This document shows positions 53,923 to 64,000 of a stretch of 64,000 nt of DNA, piece after piece. Origin of the DNA: Clostridium acetobutylicum ATCC 824. GTDB taxonomy: Bacteria > Bacillota > Clostridia > Clostridiales > Clostridiaceae. Location of the stretch: NCBI RefSeq assembly GCF_000008765.1, contig NC_003030.1, forward strand, positions 530,001 to 594,000, written 5' to 3'. Under the pieces are notes generated by a model. It was not told the DNA's origin and did not search any database. It saw only the letters and a list, made by a program, of their open reading frames with translations. How positions within the stretch are numbered: position 1 is the stretch's first letter; each line of letters begins with the position of its first letter. A program made the position numbers and the translations under genes.

Positions 53923-55794
53923 ATGTTTGATTTTGAATACCAATTAAAGAATCTTCCTGATAAACCAGGAGTTTACATAATGAAAAATTCTCTCGGAGAA
54001 GTAATATATGTTGGAAAGGCAAAGATACTTAAAAATAGAGTAAGGCAGTATTTTAGGAATTCCAAAAATCATTCAGAAAAAGTTAAGGCGATGGTAAAAA
54101 ATATTTCCGAATTTGAGTATATAGTTACAGATTCTGAAATTGAAGCTTTAATTTTAGAATGTAATTTGATAAAGAAATATAAACCAAGATACAATATATT
54201 GCTAAAGGATGATAAACACTATCCTTTTATTAAAGTAACTATGAATGAAGATTTTCCTAGAATTATTGTTACTAGAAATATGGTTAAAGACGGCTCTAAG
54301 TATTTTGGACCTTATCCGGATGTTTCAGCAGTACATGAGACTGTAGACCTTATGAGAAGAATCTTTCCCATAAGAACATGCAAGAAATATATAAAAGAAA
54401 ATGGAGAAAATATAAGACCATGTCTTAATTATCATATAAAGAGGTGTAATGCTCCTTGTGCTGGACTCATAAGTAAAGAAGAGTACGGAGAAATAATAAA
54501 AAAGGCTGTAGGACTTATATCTGGGAAAAATAATGATATAATAAGAGAGTTAAAAGAAGAAATGGAGAAAGCCTCCATGAATCTTGACTTTGAAAAAGCA
54601 GCAGATCTTAGAGATAAAATGCTAGCAGCACAAAAAGTTACAGAAAAGCAGAAGATAATAATTGGTAACTTTGAAAATGAGGATTATATAAGTTTATATA
54701 GCGATGAGAAGGATAGTTGTGTGCAAGTGTTCTTTTTGAGAGAAGGAAAAATCGTAGGAAGAGAGCATTTTATTGTTGAGAACACAGCTGGAGAAAATGA
54801 AGGTGACATAATAGGAGAATTCATAAAAGAATTTTATAGTGGAACTGCATATGTCCCTAAGAGTATATATGCTTCTGCTGGAGAGGATTTGAATCTTCTA
54901 GAGAATTGGCTTACAATGAAAAGAGGCTCAAAGGTAGAGATAAAGATTCCACAAAAGGGTGAAAAGAAGGACATAATTGAAATGGTCAAAAGAAATTCAA
55001 AAATAACCCTGGAGAAATTCAAAATAAAGCTTTTGAGTGATAAAAGATTAAATGAAAACATACTTATAGAAATGACGGAGGTTATTGGACTTGAAGAGGT
55101 TCCGCATAGGATAGAAGCCTATGATATTTCCAACATTCAAGGAGTTGATTCTGTAGGTTCTATGATTGTATTTGAAGAGGGGAAACCTAAGAATAGTGAC
55201 TACAGGCGTTTTAAAATAAAGACTGTAAAAGGTGCAAATGATTATGATAGCATGAGAGAAATTTTGACTAGAAGATTTAAGCATGGATTAGAGGAAGTTA
55301 ACTCAATAGTAAATAAAAATCTTTCACTTAGTGCAGGTAAGTTTTGCGTTTTTCCTGATCTTATACTTATGGATGGAGGAAAAGGGCAAGTTAATATAGC
55401 TCTTGAGGTTCTTAAAGAGTTTAATATTGATATACCAGTATGTGGTATGGTCAAGGATGATAGACATAATACTAGAGGTATAATATACAACAATAATGAA
55501 ATAGATATAAAATCTAATAGAAAAATAATTAACTTTGTTACAAGAGTACAAGATGAAGTACATAGATTTGCAATAACCTATCATAGAAGTCTTAGGGATA
55601 AGAGGGTTCTTCATTCAGTACTGGATGATATTCCATACATTGGAGAAAAAAGAAGGAAAGCTTTATTAAAGCATTTTGGAAGTATAGAAAATATCAAGAA
55701 AGCGACCTACGAGGAACTTATGAAAACACCTTCTATCGACAAAAAAGCTGCAGAAAGTATTGTTAGTTATTTTAGAGGAAGAAAGGGAGAGTGA
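53923..55794 (+). CDS. uvrC: Excinuclease ABC subunit C
   Basis: 623-residue nuclease that cuts both sides of the lesion. GIY-YIG domain (about 10-90, PGVYIMKN then VIYVGKAK), UVR domain (about 200-235, [15 protein letters not shown]), a RNase-H-like domain (about 375-540, [15 protein letters not shown]) and C-terminal helix-hairpin-helix pair. ATG 53923 after AGGGGGG. It is an unusual neighbour: separated from uvrBA by the FHA-ftsW-pbp set. Confidence 0.97.
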   Translation: MFDFEYQLKNLPDKPGVYIMKNSLGEVIYVGKAKILKNRVRQYFRNSKNHSEKVKAMVKNISEFEYIVTDSEIEALILECNLIKKYKPRYNILLKDDKHYPFIKVTMNEDFPRIIVTRNMVKDGSKYFGPYPDVSAVHETVDLMRRIFPIRTCKKYIKENGENIRPCLNYHIKRCNAPCAGLISKEEYGEIIKKAVGLISGKNNDIIRELKEEMEKASMNLDFEKAADLRDKMLAAQKVTEKQKIIIGNFENEDYISLYSDEKDSCVQVFFLREGKIVGREHFIVENTAGENEGDIIGEFIKEFYSGTAYVPKSIYASAGEDLNLLENWLTMKRGSKVEIKIPQKGEKKDIIEMVKRNSKITLEKFKIKLLSDKRLNENILIEMTEVIGLEEVPHRIEAYDISNIQGVDSVGSMIVFEEGKPKNSDYRRFKIKTVKGANDYDSMREILTRRFKHGLEEVNSIVNKNLSLSAGKFCVFPDLILMDGGKGQVNIALEVLKEFNIDIPVCGMVKDDRHNTRGIIYNNNEIDIKSNRKIINFVTRVQDEVHRFAITYHRSLRDKRVLHSVLDDIPYIGEKRRKALLKHFGSIENIKKATYEELMKTPSIDKKAAESIVSYFRGRKGE

Positions 55795-55798
55795 AAAA

Positions 55799-56533
55799 TT
55801 GAAATACCTTATTGATTTACACACGCATACTATAGTAAGTGGTCATGCATATACCACTTTACTTGAAAATATAAAACAAGCATCTCAGATTGGGATAAAA
55901 ATACTTGGAACTTCTGAACATGGTCCTAAAATGCCAGGAGCACCTCACATATGGTATTTTGGTAATATGAATAAAGTACCAAGAAAGATTTATGATGTTA
56001 CTGTTTTAAGGGGATGTGAGGCAGATATATTGAATTCTAATGGTGATTTAGATATTCCAGAAAGAATACAAAATGAACTAGATTATATTATTGCGAGTTT
56101 GCATGATGTTTGTATAGAACCAGGTACTATTGAAGATAATACAAAAGCTCTTTTAAATGCCATGAATAATCCTAATATAGATATTTTAGGACATACAGGA
56201 AACCCCATGTATCCAATAGATATAGATGCTGTAGTTAGTAAGGCTAAGGAAAAAAATGTACTTATCGAGATAAATAATGGTTCACTAAGTGGCTCTAGAG
56301 AGGGTAGCTATGATAATTGTAAGAAAATAGCACAAGCTTGTAAGAAAAAAGGCGTAAAAGTAATTCTTGGAACAGATTCTCATATAAGTTTTACTATAGG
56401 AAACTTTGATAAAGTACAGAAATTGCTTGATAGCGTTGATATGCCAAAGGAACTTATCATGAATACGGATGAGAAAAAAATAGTTGAATATTTAAAAGCT
56501 AAAGGTAAACTTAAGAATTTTAATCTTGAATAA
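55799..56533 (+). CDS. PHP-domain phosphatase (YcdX type)
   Basis: 244-residue metal-dependent phosphoesterase. Motifs are [51 protein letters not shown] and [11 protein letters not shown] 55799 after GGGAGAG, four bases after the uvrC stop. YcdX-type PHP proteins in this family act on phosphate esters of unknown kind. It may be read with uvrC as one unit. Confidence 0.9.
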   Translation: MKYLIDLHTHTIVSGHAYTTLLENIKQASQIGIKILGTSEHGPKMPGAPHIWYFGNMNKVPRKIYDVTVLRGCEADILNSNGDLDIPERIQNELDYIIASLHDVCIEPGTIEDNTKALLNAMNNPNIDILGHTGNPMYPIDIDAVVSKAKEKNVLIEINNGSLSGSREGSYDNCKKIAQACKKKGVKVILGTDSHISFTIGNFDKVQKLLDSVDMPKELIMNTDEKKIVEYLKAKGKLKNFNLE

Positions 56534-56586
56534 GCCTATATTTTAAATTATACTAACTTTATATTAATAATTTGAGGAGATGTACT

Positions 56587-57504
56587 ATGGATTACTTTCA
56601 AGATTTTATAGCAGCATTAAGCAATTTTATAAAAAAGGATAATCTTAAGATTGACGTCCCAATGAAAAACCATACTTCTTTTAAGGTTGGTGGTCCGGTA
56701 GACGTTTTAGTGATGCCAGAAAAGTATGAAGAAATTAATAGAATAATAGAACTTTGTGAAAAATATGATGTTAATTACTATATAATTGGAAATGGTTCAA
56801 ATTTGCTTGTTAGAGACGGTGGACTAAGGGGAGTAGCTATAAAATTATTAAAATTGAATAAACTTCAAATTGGCAATAATAAAATTATAGCTGGATGCGG
56901 AGTACCTCTTGGATATTTAAGCAGAAAAGCAAGAGATAAATCACTTACTGGTCTTGAATTTGCATGTGGCATTCCAGGAAGTGTTGGAGGAGCTGTTGCT
57001 ATGAATGCAGGAGCTTATAATGGAGAAATTTCTAATGTAGTAGAAAGTGTTCTCGTAATAGACAATAAAGGTAAAATGAAAAGGCTTTATAGGGACGAAC
57101 TTCAGTTTGGATATAGATCAAGTGCTATATTGAAACACAAATATATAGCATTAGAGGTAACATTTACTTTACAAAAAGGTGATAGGGAAAAAATAGCTAA
57201 TAGAATTGATGACCTTATGAGAAGAAGGATTGAAAAACAGCCTTTAGAATACCCATCAGCTGGAAGCACCTTTAAGAGACCAGTTGGACATTTTGCTGCT
57301 AAGCTTATAGAAGATAGTGGGCTTAAGGGTAAAGGAATAGGTGGAGCTCAGGTATCTGATAAGCATTCTGGATTCATTATAAATAAAAATGATGCAACTG
57401 CAAAAGATATATTAGATTTAATAAAATTTGTACAAAACACTGTAAAATCAAAATTTAATGTTGAATTGGATACAGAAGTTAGAATTATAGGTGAGGACAA
57501 ATAA
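56587..57504 (+). CDS. murB: UDP-N-acetylenolpyruvoylglucosamine reductase
   Basis: 305-residue FAD enzyme of peptidoglycan synthesis. Type II MurB with [55 protein letters not shown] and AGSTFKRP (catalytic Ser). ATG 56587 after GAGGAG. A hairpin follows. Confidence 0.96.
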
Positions 57505-57533
57505 TAGAGTGAGGAATCACATTGATTATTTAG

Positions 57534-57573
57534 AAGTGACTGTGATTAGAATGGACATTTACAGTCACTTTTA
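57534..57573 (+). terminator. Terminator after murB
   Basis: AAGTGACTGT (57534-57543) and ACAGTCACTT (57561-57570) pair perfectly over 10 bp, with TTAT following. Confidence 0.65.
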
Positions 57574-57658
57574 TGCTATAATTAATTAATAAATAAGTAT
57601 TGAAATTAAAACTTAACTACAAACTATATAAATAGACAAATAAAGGAGGCAAGGTTTT

Positions 57659-58543
57659 ATGAGATTTGTTATTGTTACAGGATTATCAGGTGCAGGAAAA
57701 ACACAGGCAATAAGGAGCCTTGAGGATCTTGGATATTTCTGCATTGATAATTTACCTCCAGCATTAATACCAAAATTCGCACAGGTTTGCTATGAATCAG
57801 AAAGTAAAATTAATAAGATAGCTCTTGTTATAGATATAAGAGGTGGAGAATTCTTCGACAATCTTTTTGAAAGCTTAAAGTACCTTAAAGAAGCAGGGTA
57901 TAAGTATGAGATATTATTTCTCGATGCAGATAATGAGGTACTTATAAAAAGATTTAAAGAATCTAGAAGAAAACACCCTTTAGCACCAAATGGTAGAATA
58001 TTAAATGGAATACAGATGGAACGTAAAAAGCTTAAGACACTATATAATATGGCTAATAATGTAATAGATACGTCTAAGCTTGCTACAAGAGAGTTGAGAG
58101 AAAAGATAAATTCAATTTACCAGGAAGAAGGTCAAATTGAGAGTAAACTTATAGTAACTGTAGTTTCCTTTGGTTTTAAATATGGAATACCAGTAGATTC
58201 TGATTTGGTATTCGATGTTAGATTCCTTCCTAATCCATTTTATATACCGGAATTAAAACGTTTTTCAGGTATAGAGAAGCCTGTTAAAGATTATGTTATG
58301 TCATTTGATCAAACGAAGGAATTTGTAAATAAAATAGAACAATTGTTAAAATTTTTAATCCCAAATTATCTAAAGGAAGGTAAAAGGCAGCTCATAGTTT
58401 CTATAGGATGTACAGGTGGAAGACATCGCTCTGTTACCATTGCAAACGAGATCTATGAAAGGCTTAAAAATGATGGCGAAACTGTTAATATAGATCATAG
58501 GGATATAGAAGAGGATATTAATAAAGGTGGTAAAAAACTATGA
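57659..58543 (+). CDS. rapZ: RapZ/YvcJ family nucleotide-binding protein
   Basis: 294-residue ATPase/GTPase with Walker A GLSGAGKT (residues 7-14), [17 protein letters not shown], and a C-terminal domain with [12 protein letters not shown]. In E. coli it directs RNase E to a glmS-regulating RNA; in Firmicutes the role is less clear. ATG after AAAGGAGG. First gene of the conserved rapZ-yvcK-whiA unit. Confidence 0.95.
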   Translation: MRFVIVTGLSGAGKTQAIRSLEDLGYFCIDNLPPALIPKFAQVCYESESKINKIALVIDIRGGEFFDNLFESLKYLKEAGYKYEILFLDADNEVLIKRFKESRRKHPLAPNGRILNGIQMERKKLKTLYNMANNVIDTSKLATRELREKINSIYQEEGQIESKLIVTVVSFGFKYGIPVDSDLVFDVRFLPNPFYIPELKRFSGIEKPVKDYVMSFDQTKEFVNKIEQLLKFLIPNYLKEGKRQLIVSIGCTGGRHRSVTIANEIYERLKNDGETVNIDHRDIEEDINKGGKKL

Positions 58544-59895
58544 AATTTATTGATTGGATAAAGCCTGGCATTAAGCTTAAAAGGTGGATTATGCTTGGGG
58601 GAATGGGAGTGTTATTTATTTCCTTTGCTCTAGCAGAATTAATCACTAAGGGAAGTTATTATAATGTATATTACAAGGCTTTCTATATATTCTTAATAGT
58701 AGTCGGAGCATTTATCCTCTATATTTCTCTAACGCAAGGAATGAAGTCCATAATATCACTAATAAATAAGGGGTACTTAAATGTATCTTTAGATTCAAGG
58801 AAACTAGGAAATCTTATATATGAAAAAAGACTTTTAGTTAAGGGACCTAAGATAGTTGCTATTGGTGGAGGAACTGGATTATCAACTATGCTTAGAGGTC
58901 TTAAGTATTATACTTCAAATATAACAGCAGTTGTTACTGTTGCAGATGATGGAGGAGGTTCAGGGGCATTAAGAGAGGATCTTGGAATACTGCCACCTGG
59001 AGATATAAGAAACTGTATTTTAGCTTTATCTGATACAGAACCATTAATGGAGGATTTACTTCAATATAGATTTAAAGATGGAAGACTTAAGAATCAAAGC
59101 TTTGGAAATCTATTTTTGGCTGCAATGGATGGTATATCAACTAACTTTGAGGAAGCAGTTCATAAAATGAGTTCTGTACTTGCAGTAACGGGTAAAGTTC
59201 TTCCTGTAACACTGGACAATGTTGTTTTAAAAGCAAAGCTAAAAAATGGAGTAGTTGTAGAGGGTGAATCTAATATACCAGAGCAGGCAATTTTATATGA
59301 AAGTCCTATAGAAAAGATATTCATAGAACCTGAAAATGCAAGAGCACTTCATGAAACTGTTCAGGCAATAAAGGAAGCAGATGCTGTAATACTTGGACCT
59401 GGAAGCTTGTTTACTAGTGTTATACCAAATCTTTTAGTTAAAGATATAGGGAATGCACTTTTAAAAACAAAAGCTCTTAAACTATATGTCTCAAATATAA
59501 TGACACAGCCAGGAGAAACAGATAATTTTTCTGTATCGGATCACGTGAATGCAATAACGAAGCATGTGGGTGGCAAAGTTGTAGACTACACACTTGTTAA
59601 TAATGGTACTGTAAGTGAGAAATTAAAGAAAAAGTATTTTGAAAAAACTTCTGAGCTTGTAAAAATCGATAAAAATGAACTTGATAAAATTGGCGTTGGA
59701 ATAGTAGAAGGCAATTTTATCAAAATAAAAGATGGTTTTGTTAGACATGATTCAGATGAGATTGCAAAAATTTTAGTAGAAACAATAATGGATAAGAAAT
59801 TATTCTATGATAGAAAGAAAATAATAGAATACTTCTATTTGTCACAAAGACTTAAAGAAAATAGAAAATTAGAAAAAGAAAACAGGGGTAATTAG
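58540..59895 (+). CDS. yvcK: YvcK family (CofD-like) protein
   Basis: 451-residue protein: two N-terminal membrane helices (about 15-70) followed by the CofD-like core with [30 protein letters not shown] and [10 protein letters not shown], and [15 protein letters not shown]. In Bacillus, YvcK is needed for morphology on gluconeogenic carbon and binds UDP-sugars. It overlaps rapZ by four bases (ATGA). The membrane helices are found in clostridial members but not in Bacillus. Confidence 0.93.
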   Translation: MKFIDWIKPGIKLKRWIMLGGMGVLFISFALAELITKGSYYNVYYKAFYIFLIVVGAFILYISLTQGMKSIISLINKGYLNVSLDSRKLGNLIYEKRLLVKGPKIVAIGGGTGLSTMLRGLKYYTSNITAVVTVADDGGGSGALREDLGILPPGDIRNCILALSDTEPLMEDLLQYRFKDGRLKNQSFGNLFLAAMDGISTNFEEAVHKMSSVLAVTGKVLPVTLDNVVLKAKLKNGVVVEGESNIPEQAILYESPIEKIFIEPENARALHETVQAIKEADAVILGPGSLFTSVIPNLLVKDIGNALLKTKALKLYVSNIMTQPGETDNFSVSDHVNAITKHVGGKVVDYTLVNNGTVSEKLKKKYFEKTSELVKIDKNELDKIGVGIVEGNFIKIKDGFVRHDSDEIAKILVETIMDKKLFYDRKKIIEYFYLSQRLKENRKLEKENRGN

Positions 59896-59896
59896 A

Positions 59897-60850
59897 ATGT
59901 CATTTTCATCTAAAGTTAAAAGCGAAGTTTGCAGATATGATGATTATAGTAAGGGTGAAGCTATTGCGGTTTTGTCGGCTGTGATGAAGGCCAGCGGAAC
60001 ATTGGCTCTAGAGGGAAATAGAAAGATAAGCTTTAAAATCATCACCGAAAATCCGGCTATAGCAAGGCTCATTTTTAAATTATTGAAGAAGTATTTTGAT
60101 ATACATACTGAAATAATGATGAAAAAAAGCAATTCTCTTAAGAAAAATAACGTATATGTTGTTTCCATAACAGAGGATATGGGGGTAAGAGAACTACTTA
60201 AAACTGTTGGAGTTATGAAAAATGAGGATGGTATAGTAACATTAAGCTATGATATTCCAGAGTTTGTAGTAAAAGATGATGAAAGCAGAAAAATGTACAT
60301 AAGGGGAGCTTTTCTTGGAGGCGGTAGCGTAAGTAATCCCGAGAAAATGTATCATCTTGAATTTGTAACTCATAATGAAGATTATGCTTCTAATCTTAGG
60401 GATTTGATTAATACCTATGGATTGAATTCAAAGGTTATACAGAGAAAAAACAGCTATGTAGTTTATATAAAAGAGGGAGAGCAGGTAGTAGATTTACTTA
60501 ATATAATAGGAGCGCACTCGAGCCTTTTAGAATTGGAAAATATAAGAATAATAAAAGAGATGAGAAACAATATTAATAGGCTTGTTAACTGTGAAACTGC
60601 CAATTTAAGTAAAACTGTAAATGCTTCTGTAAGGCAAATAGAGAGCATAAAGCTTATAGAAAAACAAATAGGACTTTCTAGATTGCCTGAAAACCTTAGA
60701 GAAGTGGCAAAACTTAGATTGAACTATCCAGATGAATCCTTAAAGGAGCTCGGTAAGATGCTGGAACCTCCAGTTGGAAAATCAGGCGTGAATCATAGAC
60801 TAAGAAAAATAGAAAAGATAGCAGAAGAGCTCAGAAAAGAGGGGAGATAG
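59897..60850 (+). CDS. whiA: WhiA sporulation-type DNA-binding protein
   Basis: 317-residue protein with an N-terminal LAGLIDADG-homing-endonuclease-like fold (about 1-190, with YIRGAFLGGGSVSNP and YHLEF) and a C-terminal helix-turn-helix (about 220-310, SLKELGKML and GKSGVNHRLRK). The nuclease residues are missing, as in all WhiA. In Bacillus it affects division and chromosome segregation. ATG after AGGGG, 1 bp after yvcK. Confidence 0.95.
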   Translation: MSFSSKVKSEVCRYDDYSKGEAIAVLSAVMKASGTLALEGNRKISFKIITENPAIARLIFKLLKKYFDIHTEIMMKKSNSLKKNNVYVVSITEDMGVRELLKTVGVMKNEDGIVTLSYDIPEFVVKDDESRKMYIRGAFLGGGSVSNPEKMYHLEFVTHNEDYASNLRDLINTYGLNSKVIQRKNSYVVYIKEGEQVVDLLNIIGAHSSLLELENIRIIKEMRNNINRLVNCETANLSKTVNASVRQIESIKLIEKQIGLSRLPENLREVAKLRLNYPDESLKELGKMLEPPVGKSGVNHRLRKIEKIAEELRKEGR

Positions 60851-60853
60851 TAA

Positions 60854-62158
60854 ATGTCTAAGCACGAAGAGATAATAAATTATATTATGTCTTTAAAAGC
60901 TGGTACTAAAATATCTGTAAGGGGAATAGCAAGTGATTTAAATGTAAGTGAAGGAACAGCATATAGAGCTATAAAGGAATGTGATAACTTAGGATTGGTA
61001 ACTACAATACCAAGAGTTGGAACGGTAAGAATAAAAAAGGTCGAGAAAAAAAACATCGAGGCTCTTACATATAGAGAAATTGTAGATATAATCGAAGGAA
61101 CTGTAATAGGCGGAGAAAATGGTATAGATAAGGTTTTAAAAAAGTTTGTAATTGGTGCTATGACAACAGATGTTATAGGAAAATACATAGATCCAGGAAG
61201 CCTTATGATAGTTGGAAATAGAGAAGATGTTCAAAAACTTGCTATATTAAATAACATGGCAGTTCTAATAACGGGTGGCTTTGATTGTAGTAAGGAGATA
61301 AAGAAGCTTGCAAATGAAAAGTGTCTCCCAGTAATATCTTCCAATTACGACACTTTTACAATAGCTAGTATAATAAATAAGGCTATATCTGAGAATCTGG
61401 TTAAGAAGGATATAATTCTTGTAGAGGATATAATGGACGAAACACCTAGCTATCTTAAAAATTCTGATACCATAGATAAGCTTAGAAATTACTCTGAAGA
61501 GTTAAATATAAATGTTTATCCTGTAATAGATAGAAGCAAGAAGCTAGTCGGAATAGTATCGGTAAAAGATGTTAGCGATGCCGATGACAGCGAAACCATA
61601 GAAAAATATATAAATAAGCATCCATTAACGGTTAACTATAAGACTACTGTGGCATATGTTGCACATGTAATGGGATGGGAAAGTATATCTATGTGTCCAG
61701 TTATAGATAATAATAATAGGCTTTTGGGAATCGTTACAAGGAGTGAAGTCATAAAAGCACTTCAATATATATTAAGACAGCCGCAGATAGGAGAAAAATT
61801 AGAGGATCTTATACTTAAAAATTTTGATTACTCCTATGTAGAAAACGGAATGAGTTTTTTAGGCAAAATAGTGCCAGAAATGCTTGAACCAATAGGTACA
61901 GTATCTTGGAATTCTTTAAATATGCTCCTGTCTACTGCAGGTGTTATGACACTTAAACAGCAAAACAATACAAACATTTCCATAGATAGTATTTCTACAT
62001 ACTTTTTAAAACCTGTTCAAATGGATAATACAATAAGCATAAATACAAGAGTTTTAGGAATGGGAAGATATTTTGCCAATGTAGAAGTTGATATGTTAAA
62101 TGATGATATGGAAAGCATAGCTAAAGCCATACTTTCCGCGAAGTTATTAAAGGTATAA
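60854..62158 (+). CDS. YtoI-like HTH/DRTGG/CBS/hotdog protein
   Basis: 434-residue cytosolic protein with four parts: an N-terminal helix-turn-helix (about 10-55, GIASDLNVSEGTAYRAIKE), a DRTGG domain (about 70-185), a pair of CBS domains (about 190-310, from DIMDETPSY) and a C-terminal thioesterase-like hotdog fold (about 320-434). CBS domains commonly bind adenine nucleotides, so it may be an energy or cyclic-dinucleotide sensor. Resembles Bacillus YtoI. ATG three bases after the whiA stop. The regulated genes are unknown. Confidence 0.85.
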   Translation: MSKHEEIINYIMSLKAGTKISVRGIASDLNVSEGTAYRAIKECDNLGLVTTIPRVGTVRIKKVEKKNIEALTYREIVDIIEGTVIGGENGIDKVLKKFVIGAMTTDVIGKYIDPGSLMIVGNREDVQKLAILNNMAVLITGGFDCSKEIKKLANEKCLPVISSNYDTFTIASIINKAISENLVKKDIILVEDIMDETPSYLKNSDTIDKLRNYSEELNINVYPVIDRSKKLVGIVSVKDVSDADDSETIEKYINKHPLTVNYKTTVAYVAHVMGWESISMCPVIDNNNRLLGIVTRSEVIKALQYILRQPQIGEKLEDLILKNFDYSYVENGMSFLGKIVPEMLEPIGTVSWNSLNMLLSTAGVMTLKQQNNTNISIDSISTYFLKPVQMDNTISINTRVLGMGRYFANVEVDMLNDDMESIAKAILSAKLLKV

Positions 62159-62173
62159 TGGGAGGGAAAACTT

Positions 62174-62458
62174 ATGTTAACACACATTGTATTTTTTAAA
62201 TTACATGACAAAAAAGACGTAGGCAAAGTAAAACAAATTTTAGAATCAATTGAGGGAAATGTAGAGTTTGCAAGAAAAGTTAAGGTTGGTATAGATGTTG
62301 TTCATTCAAAAAGAGCCTATGATATAGCACTTATAGTGAAGTTTGACTCTTTAAAGGATATGGAAACATATCAAGTACATCCATATCATGTGGATGTAGT
62401 TATTAAAAATACAAAAGATTTAATACAGAGTTCTGTTTCAGTAGATTTTGAAGATTAG
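62174..62458 (+). CDS. Dabb-family (stress-responsive barrel) small protein
   Basis: 94-residue single alpha-beta barrel domain with MLTHIVFFKL, a HSKRAYDIALIVKFDSLKDME segment and YQVHPYHVDVVI, the Dabb signature. Dabb proteins are small dimers of varied or unknown role. ATG after GGAGGG, 15 bp after the YtoI-like gene. Confidence 0.9.
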   Translation: MLTHIVFFKLHDKKDVGKVKQILESIEGNVEFARKVKVGIDVVHSKRAYDIALIVKFDSLKDMETYQVHPYHVDVVIKNTKDLIQSSVSVDFED

Positions 62459-62474
62459 AGAAGGGATGATTACA

Positions 62475-64000
62475 TTGGAGGCTGAATTTAAAGATTTTGT
62501 TCATCTTCATGTCCATACCGAATACAGTCTCCTTGATGGTTCTGGTAAGGTCAAGAAATTAGTTGAACGAGCTAAAGAGCTTGGCATGAAGAGTATTGCA
62601 ATAACAGATCACGGTGCAATGTATGGATGTGTAGAGTTTTATAAGGCAGCAAAGGAAGTTGGTATAAAACCTATAATCGGATGTGAAATCTATGTAGCAG
62701 GAAAATCTATGCATATAAAACATCCTGATGCTGAAAATGAAACATATCATCTAGTTTTACTAGTGAAAAATGAGATTGGATATAAGAACTTAATGGAAAT
62801 AGTTTCAACAGCTTCAATAGAGGGCTTTTACTATAAGCCTAGAGTTGATCATGAATATCTAATGAGTCATAGTGAAGGACTTATAGCTTCAAGCGCATGT
62901 TTTGGAGGAGAGGTTCAATCTTATATATTAAAAGATAATCTTGAGAAGGCAAAGAAAGCTGCACTTTTTTATAAAGAAACCTTTAAGGATGGCTTTTATT
63001 TAGAGTTGCAATATCATGCACTTAAGGATGATATGAAGGTTAATGATACCTTGGTAAATATGTCTAAAGAACTTGATATACCGCTTATAGCGACTAACGA
63101 TGTTCATTACATAAATAAAGAGGACTCTATTGCACATGATATACTTCTTTGTATACAGACAGGTAAGACTATCGATGAAGAAAATAGAATGAGGTATGCT
63201 CCTGAGCAATTTTATCTTAAAAGTCAAGAAGAAATGTATGAACAGTTTTCTTATGTTAAGGAAGCTTTATTAAATACATCTAAAATAGCCGATGAATGTA
63301 ATTTTGAATATAAGTTTCATGAGTCAAAGCTCCCTAATTTTCCTCTTCCAGAGGGTGAGGACCACTACGAATACTTAAAAAAGTTATGCTATGAAGGTTT
63401 AAATGAAAGATATAACCCAATTACAGATACCATTAAGGAAAGACTTGAGTATGAACTTGGAATAATAAAAGAAATGGGGTATGTAGACTATTTTTTGATA
63501 GTTTGGGATTTTATTAAGTTTGCAAGAGAAAATGGTGTGCCAACAGGACCAGGCAGGGGGTCAGCGGCAGGATCAATTGTAGCATATACACTTGGAATAA
63601 CCAAAATTGACCCAATTAAGTACAGTCTGATTTTTGAAAGATTTCTAAACCCAGATAGAGTTTCCATGCCTGATATAGATAGTGATTTTTGTTATGAAAA
63701 TCGTCAAAAGGTAATAGATTATGTTGTGGAGAAGTATGGAAAGGATTGTGTGTCCCAAATTGTAACCTTTGGAACTATGGCAGCAAGATTGTGTATAAGA
63801 GACGTTGGAAGAGCTATGAATTATTCCTACGGTGAGGTTGATAAAATAGCTAAGATGATTCCAAATGTTCTTAACATAAATATAGATAAGGCACTTGAAA
63901 TGAATCCAGAACTCAAGGCTATTTATGATGACGATGATAGAATAAAGGATTTAATAGATATATCAAGAAAGCTTGAAGGACTTCCGAGACATACGTCTAC
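62475..64000 (+). CDS. dnaE: DNA polymerase III alpha subunit, partial
   Basis: N-terminal 508 residues of the replicative polymerase, cut by the right window edge. It opens with the PHP domain (FVHLHVHTEYSLLDG, AITDHGAMYG, ATNDVHYI), then enters the polymerase core (TGPGRGSAAGSIVAYTLGIT and MPDIDSDF, the first catalytic Asp pair). I choose TTG 62475, nine bases after AGAAGGG; an in-frame ATG at 62466 abuts that SD. Only part is seen, so no claim is made about the C-terminal end. Confidence 0.95.
   Translation, partial: MEAEFKDFVHLHVHTEYSLLDGSGKVKKLVERAKELGMKSIAITDHGAMYGCVEFYKAAKEVGIKPIIGCEIYVAGKSMHIKHPDAENETYHLVLLVKNEIGYKNLMEIVSTASIEGFYYKPRVDHEYLMSHSEGLIASSACFGGEVQSYILKDNLEKAKKAALFYKETFKDGFYLELQYHALKDDMKVNDTLVNMSKELDIPLIATNDVHYINKEDSIAHDILLCIQTGKTIDEENRMRYAPEQFYLKSQEEMYEQFSYVKEALLNTSKIADECNFEYKFHESKLPNFPLPEGEDHYEYLKKLCYEGLNERYNPITDTIKERLEYELGIIKEMGYVDYFLIVWDFIKFARENGVPTGPGRGSAAGSIVAYTLGITKIDPIKYSLIFERFLNPDRVSMPDIDSDFCYENRQKVIDYVVEKYGKDCVSQIVTFGTMAARLCIRDVGRAMNYSYGEVDKIAKMIPNVLNINIDKALEMNPELKAIYDDDDRIKDLIDISRKLEGLPRHTS

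Noticed and set aside
1-64000. CRISPR arrays, tRNA or rRNA genes, insertion sequences and prophage genes
   Set aside because: I scanned for repeat-spacer patterns, cloverleaf motifs with GGTTCGA-type loops, and transposase or integrase motifs and found none.

Overview
The window is AT-rich, Gram-positive, spore-former DNA. Its gene content and order point to a solventogenic or otherwise anaerobic Clostridium, and the genes look most like Clostridium acetobutylicum. The signs are a Ter-type enoyl-CoA reductase, anaerobic NrdD/NrdG, SpmA/SpmB, a TM1266-type protein, many TTG and GTG starts with strong Shine-Dalgarno (SD) sites, and U-tract terminators. I see no tRNA, rRNA, CRISPR array, insertion sequence or prophage. 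Both ends are cut inside genes: a sigma-54 activator at the left edge and dnaE at the right edge.

Layout. 1-9.4 kb: a PrpR-type activator (minus), a CNNM/CorC membrane protein, a MerR regulator with a trans-2-enoyl-CoA reductase behind a MerR-type 20-bp-spacer promoter, an HtrA lipoprotein protease, a stand-alone YqfO-insert domain protein, an XRE regulator with operator-like repeats, an unknown protein, and an Amj-type lipid II flippase with a HAD protein. 9.6-10.7 kb: spmA-spmB. 11.0-18.4 kb: the most unusual block, a second, non-canonical Hsp70 system made of a GrpE-like protein, a short Hsp70, an Hsp70 fused to a von Willebrand A domain, and a 976-residue protein with two degenerate J-like modules, a double zinc ribbon and fibronectin-III-like repeats. 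An HD-GYP protein follows 30 bp later.

19.5-33 kb: pepT, an alkaline-phosphatase-superfamily phosphodiesterase, an ACT protein with its DUF711 partner, nrdD-nrdG behind a promoter with an NrdR-box-like site, an MBL-fold hydrolase, a CPBP protease, glmM, a YihY/BrkB membrane protein, a lipoprotein, a TM1266-type protein and a DUF6514-like protein. 33-38.5 kb: acpS, nnr, a GerS-like protein, alr, the mazEF (ndoAI-ndoA) toxin-antitoxin pair and thiE.

38.6-64 kb: YitT, ftsE-ftsX-ctp and a MinJ-like PDZ membrane protein (a block resembling the Bacillus one), uppP (minus), uvrB-uvrA, FHA-ftsW-pbp, a membrane hydrolase, uvrC, a PHP phosphatase, murB, rapZ-yvcK-whiA, a YtoI-like DRTGG/CBS protein, a Dabb protein and dnaE. 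Much of the right half is housekeeping: cell wall (glmM, alr, uppP, murB, ftsW, pbp), division (ftsEX, MinJ-like) and nucleotide excision repair (uvrA, uvrB, uvrC).

Where several starts were possible I chose the one with a properly spaced SD, so several genes begin a few codons inside the longest reading frame. All functional names are from reading the protein sequences; no database search was run.
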